A DNA stretch of 64,000 nt from Nemertoderma westbladi (GCA_032718475.1 JAUCBJ010008295.1:62001-126000), one strand, 5' to 3'. Positions 34,867 to 47,896 are shown, counted from the first letter of the stretch. Numbers and translations: made by a program. Notes: a model not told the origin generated them from the letters alone.

Positions 34867-36120
34867 TGTACGCGCTTTTGGAAGACCTTTAGCAGTTTAA
34901 CCTGCCAAAATTTATATGTCTTTTGGTTTATCAATATACTTTAGAAGATGACAAATATTTAATACCAATAAACACAACATTAGCAGAAGCCAGCCTAGTG
35001 CGCGTCCATTCACCCGCTGGATATTCCCGGGAGACTGGATTCTGAGGGCTTAGATTATTATTGCAGTGAAGCTTACTGTATTATTCGATTGATCGTTAAT
35101 AAATAATTTCTGACTAATATTATTCACTTTCGGGAAATATTAACAGTTCCTTTAGGACGTGGCGCTCTATCTAAGTAAACAGAGATATGACTTATACTAA
35201 TCACAACGGTAAGTCGGTAAGGCTTATGATTCACGTATGAGGCGCATTCTTTAGGAAATGCTTAGTTATCGGTCACAATCATGCACACTACCGGTAACAC
35301 ACAATACTGCTCATTAATTTGCCGCCCGTCAATTTATTTTATCATATATAAAGGGAATAGCAACGGACCAATGTAGTGCTTATCAAATAGCATTAAATTC
35401 ACTACAAACCACAACAATATAAGTCGCAATCGCTATATATATAACCCGTCTCTCTAACCTGTAGTGTATCAAGAAAATTGGGAAATTTGGGTTCTTTATA
35501 TATGTTCTCCAAATAATATTCAACCAAACACAACAGTAAATAGCAGTATAATAATGTATGTTGAACAGTAATAACAACAAAGTATTGAATTGTGAATGGA
35601 TTTGACTGATAACAGTCATACGCTCTATAATTTAAGCCTACTAATGTTTCTTCTTAAAGTATGAAAAGAATTAACTCTAGAGCCGGTGTTTCTGACTTAG
35701 ACAGCAATAACAACAAAGTACCAAGTAAAAAACAGTAAGACTGAACACTCTCCTTATGATCGGCCGAAAAGCTACACGTCGACAGGAAAAATCGCTCTGA
35801 TTGGCTCAAGCCAAACAAAGAACCATGTGTCCAATGGCTGTTTCCATGTCAGCAACCAGCTGTTAGATGTCGTAATATGAATCATCACGGCTAAGCTGTG
35901 AAAGGTAGTTGGTGCATTGCAGGCTTTTTGCCTTACCATGTCCGCCAAAACACGTATATAGCAGAATGACTTTTATGTCCGTTAAAACACCTGTAACGGT
36001 ACCTTGAGGGCGAGGGGAATATTTATACAGTTAGAGAACCTTTTTAGAGTATTCCAGCGCCTGGGGGGAAACTGGATTGCGAAGCAAAAGGGCCAGTTAT
36101 ATCCCACAGAAGCTTTTACA
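34867..36120 (-). repeat. Element 2 5' LTR (1254 bp)
   Basis: Direct partner of 24090-25343, same length, with about four differences seen by eye. Ends TG...CA. Confidence 0.95.
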
Positions 36121-36961
36121 TGTGCAGTGTTTACATTCTGTCCTGAGCCAGGAGAGAGCGGCTTGGAAATATTTTGTGCTGTTCTGTTTTTAGCCTAACA
36201 CTAGTAGGCTTAATTATAAGGACATATATCCGTTATCTCAACTCAAATCATAACATACCATACCTAATCAAACACTGTGCATACTTTATATTGTTATACT
36301 GCTATTTACTGTCGGTCCTTCATAATATGGTTGATGAATTATTATATTTGGAATAACGATAAATAACCCCGAAACCCAATATTCTTGATATACCGAAGGT
36401 AAGAGAGAAAGGTTATATATAACGATTGTGACTTATGTTAAAGTGGTTTGAAGTGAATCTAATGTTATTTGATAGACCCTACATGAGTCGATCCGTGTTC
36501 CTTTTATATGTGACTAAAATCAGTGAAGATCGGCAGATTAGTGTGCAGTATTGTGCAGCATTGTGTATGAGTGAGACTGATAACGAAGCATTTCCTAAAG
36601 AATGCGCCATATATGTGAATTATAACTAAGCCATATCGTTGTGAGTAGTTTAAGTCATAACTCTGTTTATATAGATAGAGCGCCACGTCCTAAAGGAACT
36701 GTTAATATTTCCCGAAGGTGAATAATATTGTCAGAGATTATATAATACTGTCAGTCGAATAATACATTAGGCTTACATAGCAATAAGATTAAGCCGTCGA
36801 ACCCAATCTCCCGGGTATATCCAGCGGGTGAATGATCGCGCACAGATTGGTTTCGACTAGTGTAGTGAATCAAATACTTGTCATAGGCTAAAAGTGATTT
36901 ATTATCTAAAAGACATCCTAATTTGGCGGGTTAAACTGCCAAAGGTCTGAAAGCGCGAACA
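36121..36961 (+). repeat. Element 1 3' LTR, second part
   Basis: Resumes with the duplicated TGTGC and continues as 9321-10161 of the 5' LTR. It ends GCGCGAACA, followed by the target duplication AGTTG. Confidence 0.95.
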
Positions 36962-39900
36962 AGTTGGAAGGGATTCAAGCAGCCATGAACGTTGGTTATT
37001 GTGATGGGTGGGGAGGGAATTCAAGCAGCCATGAACGTTGGTTATTGTGTTGAGTGGGAAGGGATTCAAGCAGCCATTAACGTTGGTTATTGTGATGGCT
37101 GGGGAAGGATTCAAGCAGCCATGAACGTTGGTTATTGTGATGGGTTGGAAGGGATTCAAGCAGCCATTAACGTTGGTTATTGTGTTGAGTGGGAAGGGAT
37201 TCAAGCAGCCATTAACGTTGGTTATTGTGATGGCTGGGGAAGGATTCAAGCAGCCATGAACGTTGGTTATTGTGATGGGTGGGAAGGGATTCAAGCAGCC
37301 ATGAACGTTGGATATTGTGTTGGGTGGGAAGGGATTCAAGCAGCCATGAACGTTGGTTATTGTGTTGAGTGGGAAGGGATTCAAGCAGCCATTAACGTTG
37401 GTTATTGTGTTGAGTGGGAAGGGATTCAAGCAGCCATGAACGTTGGTTATTGTGATGGGTGGGGAGGGAATTCAAGCAGCCATGAACGTTGGTTATTGTG
37501 ATGGGTGGGGAGGGAATTCAAGCAGCCATGAACGTTGGTTATTGTGTTGAGTGGGAAGGGATTCAAGCAGCCATTAACGTTGGTTATTGTGATGGGTGGG
37601 GAAGGATTCAAGCAGCCATGAACGTTGGTTATTGTGATGGGTGGGAAGGGATTCAAGCAGCCATGAACGTTGGTTATTGTGTTGAGTGGGAAGGGATTCA
37701 AGCAGCCATTAACGTTGGTTATTGTGTTGAGTGGGGAGGGAATTCAAGCAGCCATGAACGTTGGTTATTGTGTTGAGTGAGAAGGAATTCAAGCAGCCAT
37801 GAACGTTGGTTATTGTGATGGGTGGGAAGGGATTCAAGCAGCCATGAACGTTGGATATTGTGTTGGGTGGGAAGGGATTCAAGCAGCCATGAACGTTGGT
37901 TATTGTGTTGAGTGGGAAGGGATTCAAGCAGCCATTAACGTTGGTTATTGTGTTGAGTGGGAAGGGATTCAAGCAGCCATTAACGTTGGTTATTGTGATG
38001 GGTGGGGAGGGAATTCAAGCAGTCATGAACGTTGGTTATTGTGTTGAGTGGGAAGGGATTCAAGCAGCCATGAACGTTGGTTATTGTGATGGGTGGGAAG
38101 GGATTCAAACAGCCATGAACGTTGGTTATTGTGTTGGGTGGGAAGGGATTCAAGCAGCCATGAACGTTGGTTATTGTGTTGAGTGGGAAGGGATTCAAGC
38201 AGCCATTAACGTTGGTTATTGTGATGGGTGGGGAGGGAATTCAAGCAGCCATGAACGTTGGTTATTGTGTTGAGTGAGAAGGGATTCAAGCAGCCATGAA
38301 CGTTGGTTATTGTGATGGGTGGGAAGGGATTCAAACAGCCATGAACGTTGGTTATTGTGATGGGTGGGAAGGGATTCAAGCAGCCATGAGCGTTGTTTAT
38401 TGTGTTGGGTGGGAAGGGATTCAAGCAGCCATGAACGTTGGTTATTGTGTTGAGTGGGAAGGGATTCAAGCAGCCATGAACGTTGGTTATTGTGTTGAGC
38501 GGGAAGGGATTCAAGCAGCCATGAACGTTGGTTATTGTGATGGGTGGGAAGGGATTCAAGCAGCCATGAACGTTGGTTATTGTGTTGGGTGGGAAGGGAT
38601 TCAAGCAACCATGAACGTTGGTTATTGTGTTGAGTGGGAAGGGATTCAAACAGCCATGAACTTTGGTTATTGTGATGGGTGGGAAGGGATTCAAGCAGCC
38701 ATGAACGTTGGTTATTGTGTTGAGTGGGAAGGGATTCAAGCAGCCATGAACTTTGGTTATTGTGATGGGTGGGAAGGGATTCAAGCAGCCATGAACGTTG
38801 GTTATTGTGTTGGGTGGGAAGGGATTCAAGCAACCATGAACGTTGGTTATTGTGTTGAGTGGGAAGGGATTCAAACAGCCATGAACTTTGGTTATTGTGA
38901 TGGGTGGGAAGGGATTCAAGCAGCCATGAACGTTGGTTATTGTGTTGAGTGGGAAGGGATTCAAGCAGCCATGAACGTTGGTTATTGTGATGGGTGGGAA
39001 GGGATTCAAGCAGCCATGAACGTTGGTTATTGTGTTGAGTGGGAAGGGATTCAAGCATCCATTAACGTTGGTTATTGTGTTGAGTGGGGAGGGAATTCAA
39101 GCAGCCATGAACGTTGGTTATTGTGTTGAGTGAGAAGGAATTCAAGCAGCCATGAACGTTGGTTATTGTGATGGGTGGGAAGGGATTCAAGCAGCCATGA
39201 ACGTTGGATATTGTGTTGGGTGGGAAGGGATTCAAGCAGCCATGAACGTTGGTTATTGTGTTGAGTGGGAAGGGATTCAAGCAGCCATTAACGTTGGTTA
39301 TTGTGTTGAGTGGGAAGGGATTCAAGCAGCCATTAACGTTGGTTATTGTGATGGGTGGGGAGGGAATTCAAGCAGTCATGAACGTTGGTTATTGTGTTGA
39401 GTGGGAAGGGATTCAAGCAGCCATGAACGTTGGTTATTGTGATGGGTGGGAAGGGATTCAAACAGCCATGAACGTTGGTTATTGTGTTGGGTGGGAAGGG
39501 ATTCAAGCAGCCATGAACGTTGGTTATTGTGTTGAGTGGGAAGGGATTCAAGCAGCCATTAACGTTGGTTATTGTGATGGGTGGGGAGGGAATTCAAGCA
39601 GCCATGAACGTTGGTTATTGTGTTGAGTGAGAAGGGATTCAAGCAGCCATGAACGTTGGTTATTGTGATGGGTGGGAAGGGATTCAAACAGCCATGAACG
39701 TTGGTTATTGTGATGGGTGGGAAGGGATTCAAGCAGCCATGAGCGTTGTTTATTGTGTTGGGTGGGAAGGGATTCAAGCAGCCATGAACGTTGGTTATTG
39801 TGTTGAGTGGGAAGGGATTCAAGCAGCCATGAACGTTGGTTATTGTGTTGAGCGGGAAGGGATTCAAGCAGCCATGAACGTTGGTTATTGTGATGGGTGG

Positions 39901-40790
39901 GAAGGGATTCAAGCAGCCATGAACGTTGGTTATTGTGTTGGGTGGGAAGGGATTCAAGCAACCATGAACGTTGGTTATTGTGTTGAGTGGGAAGGGATTC
40001 AAACAGCCATGAACTTTGGTTATTGTGATGGGTGGGAAGGGATTCAAGCAGCCATGAACGTTGGTTATTGTGTTGAGTGGGAAGGGATTCAAGCAGCCAT
40101 GAACTTTGGTTATTGTGATGGGTGGGAAGGGATTCAAGCAGCCATGAACGTTGGTTATTGTGTTGGGTGGGAAGGGATTCAAGCAACCATGAACGTTGGT
40201 TATTGTGTTGAGTGGGAAGGGATTCAAACAGCCATGAACTTTGGTTATTGTGATGGGTGGGAAGGGATTCAAGCAGCCATGAACGTTGGTTATTGTGTTG
40301 AGTGGGAAGGGATTCAAGCAGCCATTAACGTTGGTTATTGTGATGGGTGGGGAGGGAATTCAAGCAGCCATGAACGTTGGTTATTGTGGTGAGTGAGAAG
40401 GGATTCAAGCAGCCATGAACGTTGGTTATTGTGATGGGTGGGAAGGGATTCAAACAGCCATGAACGTTGGTTATTGTGATGGGTGGGAAGGGATTCAAGC
40501 AGCCATGAGCGTTGTTTATTGTGTTGGGTGGGAAGGGATTCAAGCAGCCATGAACGTTGGTTATTGTGTTGAGTGGGAAGAGATTCAAGCAACCATGTAC
40601 TTTGGTTATTGTGATGGGTGGGAAGGGATTCAAGCAGCCATGAACGTTGGTTATTGTGTTGAGCGGGAAGGGATTCAAACAGTCATGAACTTTGGTTATT
40701 GTGATGGGTGGGAAGGGATTCAAGCAGCCATGAACGTTGGTTATTGTGTTGAGTGGGAAGGGATTCAAGCGGCCATAAAGAAGCCAATTG
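36962..40790. repeat. 45-bp satellite array, right part
   Basis: About 85 units of the same 45-bp repeat as at 8413-8960. It contains a higher-order duplication: about 37709-39061 and 39062 onward are near-identical copies offset by 1353 bp, with a third partial copy from about 40375. The 15-codon period gives long open frames on both strands (WEGIQAAMNVGYCVE on plus, NPFPLNTITNVHGCL on minus). These are consequences of the period, not evidence of genes. Confidence 0.95.
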
Positions 40791-41959
40791 GTTATTGTGT
40801 TGGCTTACGTTGGTTTAATGGAAGTTGTTTCGTTTAGATCAGGGGGATGGGATGGAGTTGGTTAGTTTAGCTGATGCAGAACATCGTATCCTTATGGAGT
40901 TAGCACGTTACACTGAACACGGACGAACGTAGAGACCGAGTCCAAATATGGTCTTCAGAATTGGCAAGAGTTTCAATGTATAACATTTTTGTAGCTAATT
41001 TCTTATTTTAACATCATATGAAGGATATAAGTTATATAACTGTTAATTACCCCACCCTTAATTAATATAATATGTATTGTTGGAATAATATGATGTAATT
41101 AAGTATGTTTATAACATTTAGTTATATATCTTTATTACTTTTTCAACAGCTTCTCAACCAGATGTGTTGATCTTTTGATCTGTTGATCTGTCGTTCTGTT
41201 GTGTCCAATTTTTAACCAAACTTGGTACACATGTAGTCTGGCCAAAGTTTAGAAATTTTCCAAGTTGAATTTCCGTGTGGCTTTCGAGAAGCTAAGATAA
41301 TAGCAGTTAATTTGTTAATTAAGTTGATTAGGGCAAAAACATAAATTTCAACCTGCCTCCTTAAAGGATATTAATTATTTTCTAGTATAAGATTTAAATA
41401 ATTATACTTAAAAGTTATACAGCTGTAATCCCCATACAACATTCCATTATAGTTTTTAATTAGTTCAAGTGATTTGCTTTAAGAAATGTGTTTTTAATGG
41501 ATCTAAACGTAATTAAGTTAAAATGCATTCCATCACTCTATACTTCCAGTCGCATTCTTGATATTGCCTATTAGATGGGAAACACGTTCGTGGGGCCATC
41601 GCGCAGGACGAGGCTCAGTTACCAGATACATATTAAAATTGAGCGACTGTATCACAAAATCAGGTTTTGAGAAATTTACCCACACCACCAAACGTCGTTG
41701 TGCTCGTCCTGTTTTGTATTTAAACATATTTCCTAAACGCAGACTGACGGACGATCTTTATAACTACCGATGTCTTCAATAGGCGAAGCCAGGTATGGTT
41801 AATAGGAATATAGTCTACGCAGTACTCGTCTTCATTATATGCCTCGTTGCGCTTGTCGCTCGTCCTGTTTTACATTAATATATTTTTCCTAAACCAAGAC
41901 TGACGATCTTTATACAATTATAACTATGCGAAGTTTCGAAACTGTGCGAGTAACTGCTG
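40791..41959. other. Intergenic, one short duplication
   Basis: No credible gene. A segment with GCTCGTCCTGTTTT and a following ACTGACG...GATCTTTATA occurs twice, near 41700-41765 and 41850-41915. Confidence 0.6.
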
Positions 41960-42350
41960 ATACATCTATGTGGTATGTATGTCTGTCAGTCTGTCTGTCA
42001 AAAAATAAGGTAGCCTATTATGTAATAAAAACATTTACCATGGGGGTTTTCCATGTCTCTGATTTCATATCTGATGACAGTTTTTACGACTGACCACTCT
42101 AGGATGTATGTGTCTGTATGTATGTCTGTTTGTCTGTCAGTCTGTCTGTCAAAAAATAAGGAAGCCTATTATGTAATAAAAACATTTGCCATGGGGGTTT
42201 TCCATGTCTCTGATTTCATTTCTGATGTCAGTTTTACGACTGACCAACTCTAGGCTGTCTGTCTGTATGTCTGTTAGTCTGTCTGTTAAAAAATAAGGAA
42301 GCATATTATGTAATAAAAACATTCGCCATGGGGGTTTTTCAGGTTGCGCA
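41960..42350. repeat. Tandem repeat of about 147 bp, three copies
   Basis: Each unit has a TCTGTCTGTC run, AAAAAATAAGG, CCATGGGGGTTTT and a TGATTTCAT region. The third copy is truncated. The internal GTCTGT runs vary in length. Confidence 0.85.
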
Positions 42351-43559
42351 GGTTTTTCGTGCACCAAATTGGGTGCCAAAAAGTTCAATTTCCCACATCT
42401 GGGTAACCCTAAAACATGTTACATTGTAATTAGCACCTCAAAAAACCCCATATGGCATTGAATAGTGATCGAATATCGTATCTGCAAAAAATGTGCAAAA
42501 TTTTGCAGTTTTTTTGTTTGACAACATGAAAACTGATATTTCACAGAAACCGCACATGTTTATTTCAAATTTTAGTGACTTTTAAAAAATCGAAATACAT
42601 TACAAAAATATACCACCTGAAAGAGCGAAAAATTATTTATCAAAATAGGGCAATAAACTTCGATTTTTTGACGAATAACGCCTTTCTATGTATATGCACC
42701 GCCACATATTCACGGACATGGTGCATTAAATTAATAGGCTTGATAATTTAGAATATTTTAAGCTAGTGGTTATGATTACTACTGTACTACGCGAGAGATT
42801 CACAAAATATTTCTGATTTTAATTTGAGTGGTACATAATGTATAATTATTATTATATTTATAAGTTACGAATGCAGTTGCGATTAAACCGCAGAACACCA
42901 CGTCGAATATGATAATAACTGCGGCAGCAGCGCAGCACTTTGTTAATAACTGGAATACCCACATCCACAACCTCAACGTGCGACATGTAATAAGTGACAT
43001 GGAAACTGTGAGCATGGCACAACAGGTGTTTATGCCGAGGCCTACTAACAGTTGAGGCCTACTTACTAGTTCTACAGTAACTGATACCGTTATTTTATAA
43101 AACTTCTACCTCGTCTACATTTTGTTGAAAGTTTCCGCAAGGTTGTAGACCTAAATAAGCATTATATTCAAATTCGGTGGAAAATAAAATGTTTGGTTAT
43201 TTCAGTCACCCTAGACCCTCCCAGTTCACCCTAGACCATCCGAATTCGAATTTCCCATCATCAATAAAAAAAAACTTTTAAGAGTATGATTTTTTTTTGG
43301 TAGTACAGATCGGATAGGCAGAAACTACTAGTTTCTTATGTAGGAATGAAGATGTCAAGAGGTGGATGTCTCCTGGAAAATTGCACGTGTTTGAAAAAAA
43401 AATCTTTAACTTCTGATCCGTTATCTAAACATTTGGGAAAAGTTGTTAGATCACTCTGGTGAACTCCTAGTAAAGCTGAAAACTTCCACTTTGCAGCTTT
43501 ACTGTCTAATTGTCACAACGCTGCTTAGTAATGAATATCTGAGTAACAATAAACAATTT
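42351..43559. other. Intergenic, nothing recognised
   Basis: AT-rich, with no ORF showing coding character and no clear repeat. Confidence 0.6.
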
Positions 43560-43599
43560 ATTCATTCAACTTAGAATGGGTGATAGCGGTTGTGTCGTT

Positions 43600-43825
43600 C
43601 CTCTTTGGTGTTTGAACAATTGGTTGCATTGAATTCACTTTGAATCTCTCCGGAGGTCGTGGGTTCGATCCCCGCATGGGGACCTGTGCAGTTTTCGTAT
43701 CGACACGTATGCTTGAATAATGGGACTAGCCAGGGCACATCTCTGCCTTGCATGCTTAAATGGTAGCTAAATGAGTACTGGAGTTTCCTCTGGGGAGTAT
43801 AGTTTTGTGGGGGCCGCATTGGAAA
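43600..43825 (+). mobile_element. tRNA-derived SINE-like sequence
   Basis: A B-box-like GTGGGTTCGATCCCCGCATG lies at about 43650-43680, followed by a body ending near GTGGGGGCCGCAT. The A box is weak and no target duplication was found, so the boundaries are approximate. Confidence 0.55.
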
Positions 43826-43920
43826 TAAGTCGTTAAGATGTTACTTTACCATTTTTTAATTGTATGATAAATATTAGTTGACAGAATGTAACACAATTAT
43901 GTGTATATAATATATAATAT

Positions 43921-43935
43921 ATATATATATATATT
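43921..43935. repeat. (TA)n tract
   Basis: Part of an AT-rich run at about 43905-43940. Confidence 0.7.
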
Positions 43936-44382
43936 ATACACACCATTGTATGAAAAGAGCGCTATTCATCGTTTATGACCATTATCTATCTATTTACGTA
44001 AACCTCCCTCGCTGCGTTCTTTCGGTACAGACAGATACATAAATACAGTGGGATCAGAGCGCTGAAAAGTGGTACTTTTCACATGATGATGTAAATAGTT
44101 ATAACATAATAAATTATATCTTACCTATTAGGGGCCTATACATATATTATATTACTGTTTTAATGACATAACAAACATCAGTTAATAATTATAAAGGGTG
44201 CAGTTAACTATTACATATAATAATTGGTAAATTTATAAAATGATTTAAATAGGAAACGTGATTTTTTTGGATTAATAACTCAACCAAATTTTCTCACATT
44301 ATTATAATAAACAAATAATACTTTATTCAAATCATACAACGTTCTTTTCTAGAAAATATAAACTTTAAATACTAGACCAAGC

Positions 44383-44640
44383 AGCAGCTTGGTCTAGCGG
44401 TGACATTACTGGGCTTCCAATTAGGGAGCCCTGGTTCGATCCCTAGATGGGGCAGCTCTATTTGGGTACAGTGCTTTAAATGCTGCAGCCCAGCCCAACC
44501 CCGGCTTTCATCCTTCAGTGTTCGATAAATGGGAACCAAAGCAACTTTGTGATCAGAGTGGAAGGGTTTACTGTGGAAGATCACCCATAGTGGTGAACAG
44601 GCATTCCTTGGCTTAATGAGCCTAAAAGAATATCCCATTC
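44383..44640 (+). mobile_element. tRNA-derived SINE
   Basis: The tRNA-like head contains TGGTCTAGCGGTGACATTAC (A-box region) and GGTTCGATCCCTAGATGGGG (B-box region). About 180 bp of non-tRNA body follows, ending near TATCCCATTCC. Its body differs from the other SINEs in the window. No clear target duplication. Confidence 0.75.
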
Positions 44641-47540
44641 CAAATATAAATGAATTCTTACAACTATTTAAAACTTAATTCAAATAATTAAAACTTAAAA
44701 TTTTATACCTTTGAGTTAAGTATCAGAGTTTGTCACAGTATTACACAAACGAAAACTTTACTTTGCAACAAGTATGTATCTAAATTTCCTCCCAAAAATA
44801 TTATAACTTTAAGAAACGATTGCTGATGAAAAACTAACTAAATATAGCGGTGTATTCGGGCTCTGGCTGTCTGGAAATAAATCCGCAGTTAATAATAACC
44901 ACCAGCATTGAACTAAGAGAAAGAAAATAAAAGAGAACCTTACAAGAGAAGTAGATGAATAAAAGTGAAATGACATTACCGGTAGTTATTTATCTAATGG
45001 AACACATTTAATGTGGTACATATTTATGTTGTTAGAATTGTTACAGTTTTGGAATTGTATTTTCTGCTTTTTTATAAAAAAATATCACAAAATTAAGAAA
45101 TCTCTGGGTCTGTAATGTAAGATATTAAAGTACTTGGACTACATCCATCACTATATCAATCATTTTACTCTGAACTGTGTCTGAACTGTTAGGTAGCGAT
45201 TGAACCGTGTAGTATCAGCTGTTGTGTAGCGATTGGACCGTGTAGTATCAGCTGTTCTGTAGCGATGGTTTTATCAATAATTGACGTTGCTTTTTGCGCG
45301 ATCTGTAACGTCTCTGTTTTTCACTGAATTCCCGCAAATGTTTCGAATATTTTTCGGGATCAGTTATTTTTACCAAACGCCATTTACGCGCTTCTCTCGA
45401 AATACCAGGTTCTCCGGGATCCAAGAAGACGGATAATCTATAATATACAAAAATATGATTTGTAGGGGAAACTTCTTCAGTTCACTTAAATCATACTATG
45501 CCTTATTACAATGGTTAGAATTTTGCAGTACTACTACAGTAGTACAAAACTGTATAGTGCTTATACAGTACATACAGTAGAGCGTGGGTTTAAATTCAAA
45601 AAAATTAATTAGAAGATTGGTATTACGGTAGGCTTGTTGTAGTTTCATACCGTACCGACGCAGTAATGTAATTGATACCCTATACCATTCTCACCTTTCA
45701 GCCCATTTTCCTAACCATTTAAGGAATTAATTAAAGTAATGTTGATTCTGTAAGAAATGCACCTGTTTCATTACTCACAATGTGCAAATATACTTAAAAT
45801 AATGTAAATTGTGATCGACCAATAGTACACTATTATTTACTGCTAATAGCATAATTGAGTTTTACGAGAGCGAATAATTGTTTGAACAACTATGATACAA
45901 TACATAGGGATAGTTTGTTCTAATTCTAAAGCAGTTAAATTCATATTTTCGATCGAGAGTTTAATTTAGTTGTTACTTTTTCAAAACGTTTCCTCACGGC
46001 CGCTTAATACTGTAACATTTTCGAGGCCCCTAAAATATCCATAATTAGGTGCCCCCCTAGGCAGTATTTTTTTAAATTTATTATAACGAATTTTGCATAT
46101 GGTGCAGCTGTCGCGAAACAATTATTTTATGTGGTTTTAGGAACCAACCAATCATCTTTAGAGTTAATTTAGTTTACCTAATTTATAATCTACATAGCCG
46201 TAATTTTACTGGGATTTGGGGTGGCGCCAACATTTTTAGCGTTTCCATCAAAATTTACAATATAATTCGATCGATTTTCTGATATTTTCGATCGATTATC
46301 GATGATTTTCGATCATTACAGATGTAATGAAAAATTGAAGTGATCACTTGAAGAAACATTAATATAAATTTTTAAAATTATTAAAAATTATTGTTCAAAC
46401 AATTATTATTAAGACCAGTAACTATCCACTGGGAAGCAGCACCACAAACTTGGGCCAATCACGATTCTGCTTGTTGATAATGGGCCGGCGAGTGCGAAAA
46501 TAATACATTTCAAGCTTTTGCAGAACAAGCAATAATGGGCGCCGTGCAATTACTTTGAAATAATTAAAATGCTCGCACCAGTCAGTTAGCCAACGTGTAG
46601 GCCTATTGGGCTCGCCACGGTGTGTCATGATGTGATTGTGTAGAGTGTTGCTTTGTTCACTACCATCCTGATAGCAGCCCCATCCTGGTGCTGCTGTCTA
46701 ACGCATTCAAACAGGCGTGTCCAACATGCTTTTTAGTTTTTTACATACTTTGGTCCTTGCCGGTAAGGGTTTTTACTTAACTTGCTTGACTATTAATAAA
46801 TAATATAGTAATAAAAATATTGGTTAAATGATTAATTGGTTACTTTTTGAAAAATTTTCATCATAAAAAGAAGATACTAAATCTTAATACAGTATTTCGA
46901 AAAGTTGCTGCGAGTAGAGTGGTAACTTCAATGCCTCGCTCATTGGTGGTATTCCAAATGACTTCGTTTATATATTACAGACTAGATCATATCCTCACGC
47001 GCTCCGCTTTTCACAAAACCGACCATAAATTACAGTATTACATTTTTATGTGACACAATTCAGTCATTGTAAAGAATTGCGTTTAGAAAGTGTATGTTTT
47101 TAACACATAGTTGGGTCAATATTCAACAATATTAAATATGTATTGATTAAAAAAAAAGTTGAAAATAGTAAAGGGCGATGCGGTAAGAGGTCCAATTCCA
47201 TATACAAATTGTCCTCATTAATAAAATAATATTATGTGAATATTAAAAAATAAAAATATTTGGTGTACATCAATATTTTGAAAAAAATTTAAAAAGTATA
47301 TAGTATTGAATCCCAGTCGGTTTTATTATAATTTTCAAGGATTCCGTTTAAACACTGACTACATAGGGTTGTACTGATATACGAGCATGTGAATACTATA
47401 ATATAATTTATATTGTGTATATATATTATTTGATATTGGTTTGAGATCCAGAGATTGTATAAATTATTAAGTAAGGCTAACTTGAAAGGAACTATCGAAG
47501 AACAACTCTATAAGAAAATTGAGCGAATATTTGAATTCGC
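44641..47540. other. Intergenic, sparse
   Basis: No supported gene. A 36-bp near-tandem triplication (TAGCGATTG then CCGTGTAGTATCAGCTGTT) lies at about 45187-45268. A 68-codon minus-strand ORF (46422-46628) resembles nothing I know and is not accepted. Confidence 0.6.
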
Positions 47541-47612
47541 CAAGAGCGGGGATCGAACGCGGACTTCCCAACAAACGTTCAGGAATGCTGACCATTACAC
47601 CAGGAAGGCTAA
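47541..47612 (-). pseudogene. tRNA-like sequence (tRNA pseudogene or SINE head)
   Basis: On the minus strand, an A-box-like CCTGGTGTAATGGTCAGCAT is followed about 35 bases later by a B-box-like CGTTCGATCCCCGC. The T-arm does not pair cleanly, so a working tRNA is unlikely. Confidence 0.55.
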
Positions 47613-47896
47613 CCTGAACGTTTACTGTGGAACACCTTACCGGAGGCCAATTCATTTTTGCTATAGAGTTGTTCATCCAAAGTCTTGTTTAAATTGCTTA
47701 ATAATATACTTTATTATATTTCATATTTAGTATTCGTAACAAAATATTATCTATTTCTGTAAATATAATTATTATCAAAACAATACTAAGAAACAAGCAA
47801 TGGTAATTCCACGTATTGTATATGTTTATTTATGGTTGATCTTTTTTAGCATTATTTCAAACACAAATAGAGCCGGTAAGTTTTAAATCTAGTTAC

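Larger units (their letters stand above)
24090..36120 (-). mobile_element. BEL/Pao LTR retrotransposon, element 2 (nested, internally deleted)
   Basis: 12,031 bp on the minus strand, bounded by TG...CA ends and the target duplication TGTGC (24085-24089 and 36121-36125; single at 9321-9325 in the intact LTR of element 1). The two LTRs are 1254 bp each with about four differences by eye, so it is a young insertion. Order on the minus strand: 5' LTR, leader, gag-protease, deleted pol, spacer, broken ORF3, 3' LTR. It belongs to a subfamily distinct from element 1. It cannot be autonomous, because RT, RNase H and integrase are missing. Confidence 0.95.
8961..36961 (+). mobile_element. BEL/Pao LTR retrotransposon, element 1 (host of element 2)
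   Basis: Bounded by TG...CA LTR ends and the 5-bp target duplication AGTTG (8956-8960 and 36962-36966). The 5' LTR is 8961-10161. The 3' LTR is 23725-24089 plus 36121-36961, interrupted by element 2. After removing element 2 (12,031 bp) and one copy of its target duplication, the element is about 15,965 bp, very long for BEL/Pao. Order: 5' LTR, 2.25-kb leader, gag-pol (12417-20477), 1.6-kb spacer, ORF3 (22123-23253), remnant, purine-rich stretch, 3' LTR. The two LTRs differ at about five positions by eye, so insertion was recent and the element may have been autonomous. Confidence 0.95.

Noticed and set aside
38206-40392. Long ORFs on both strands in the 45-bp satellite (NPFPLNTITNVHGCL and WEGIQAAMNVGYCVE repeats)
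   Set aside because: A 45-bp unit without stops stays open by arithmetic. Frames on both strands are equally open and the array is broken by out-of-frame units.
46422-46628. 68-codon minus-strand ORF starting with ATG
   Set aside because: Short, with no recognisable domain and no neighbouring exon or splice signal to support it.
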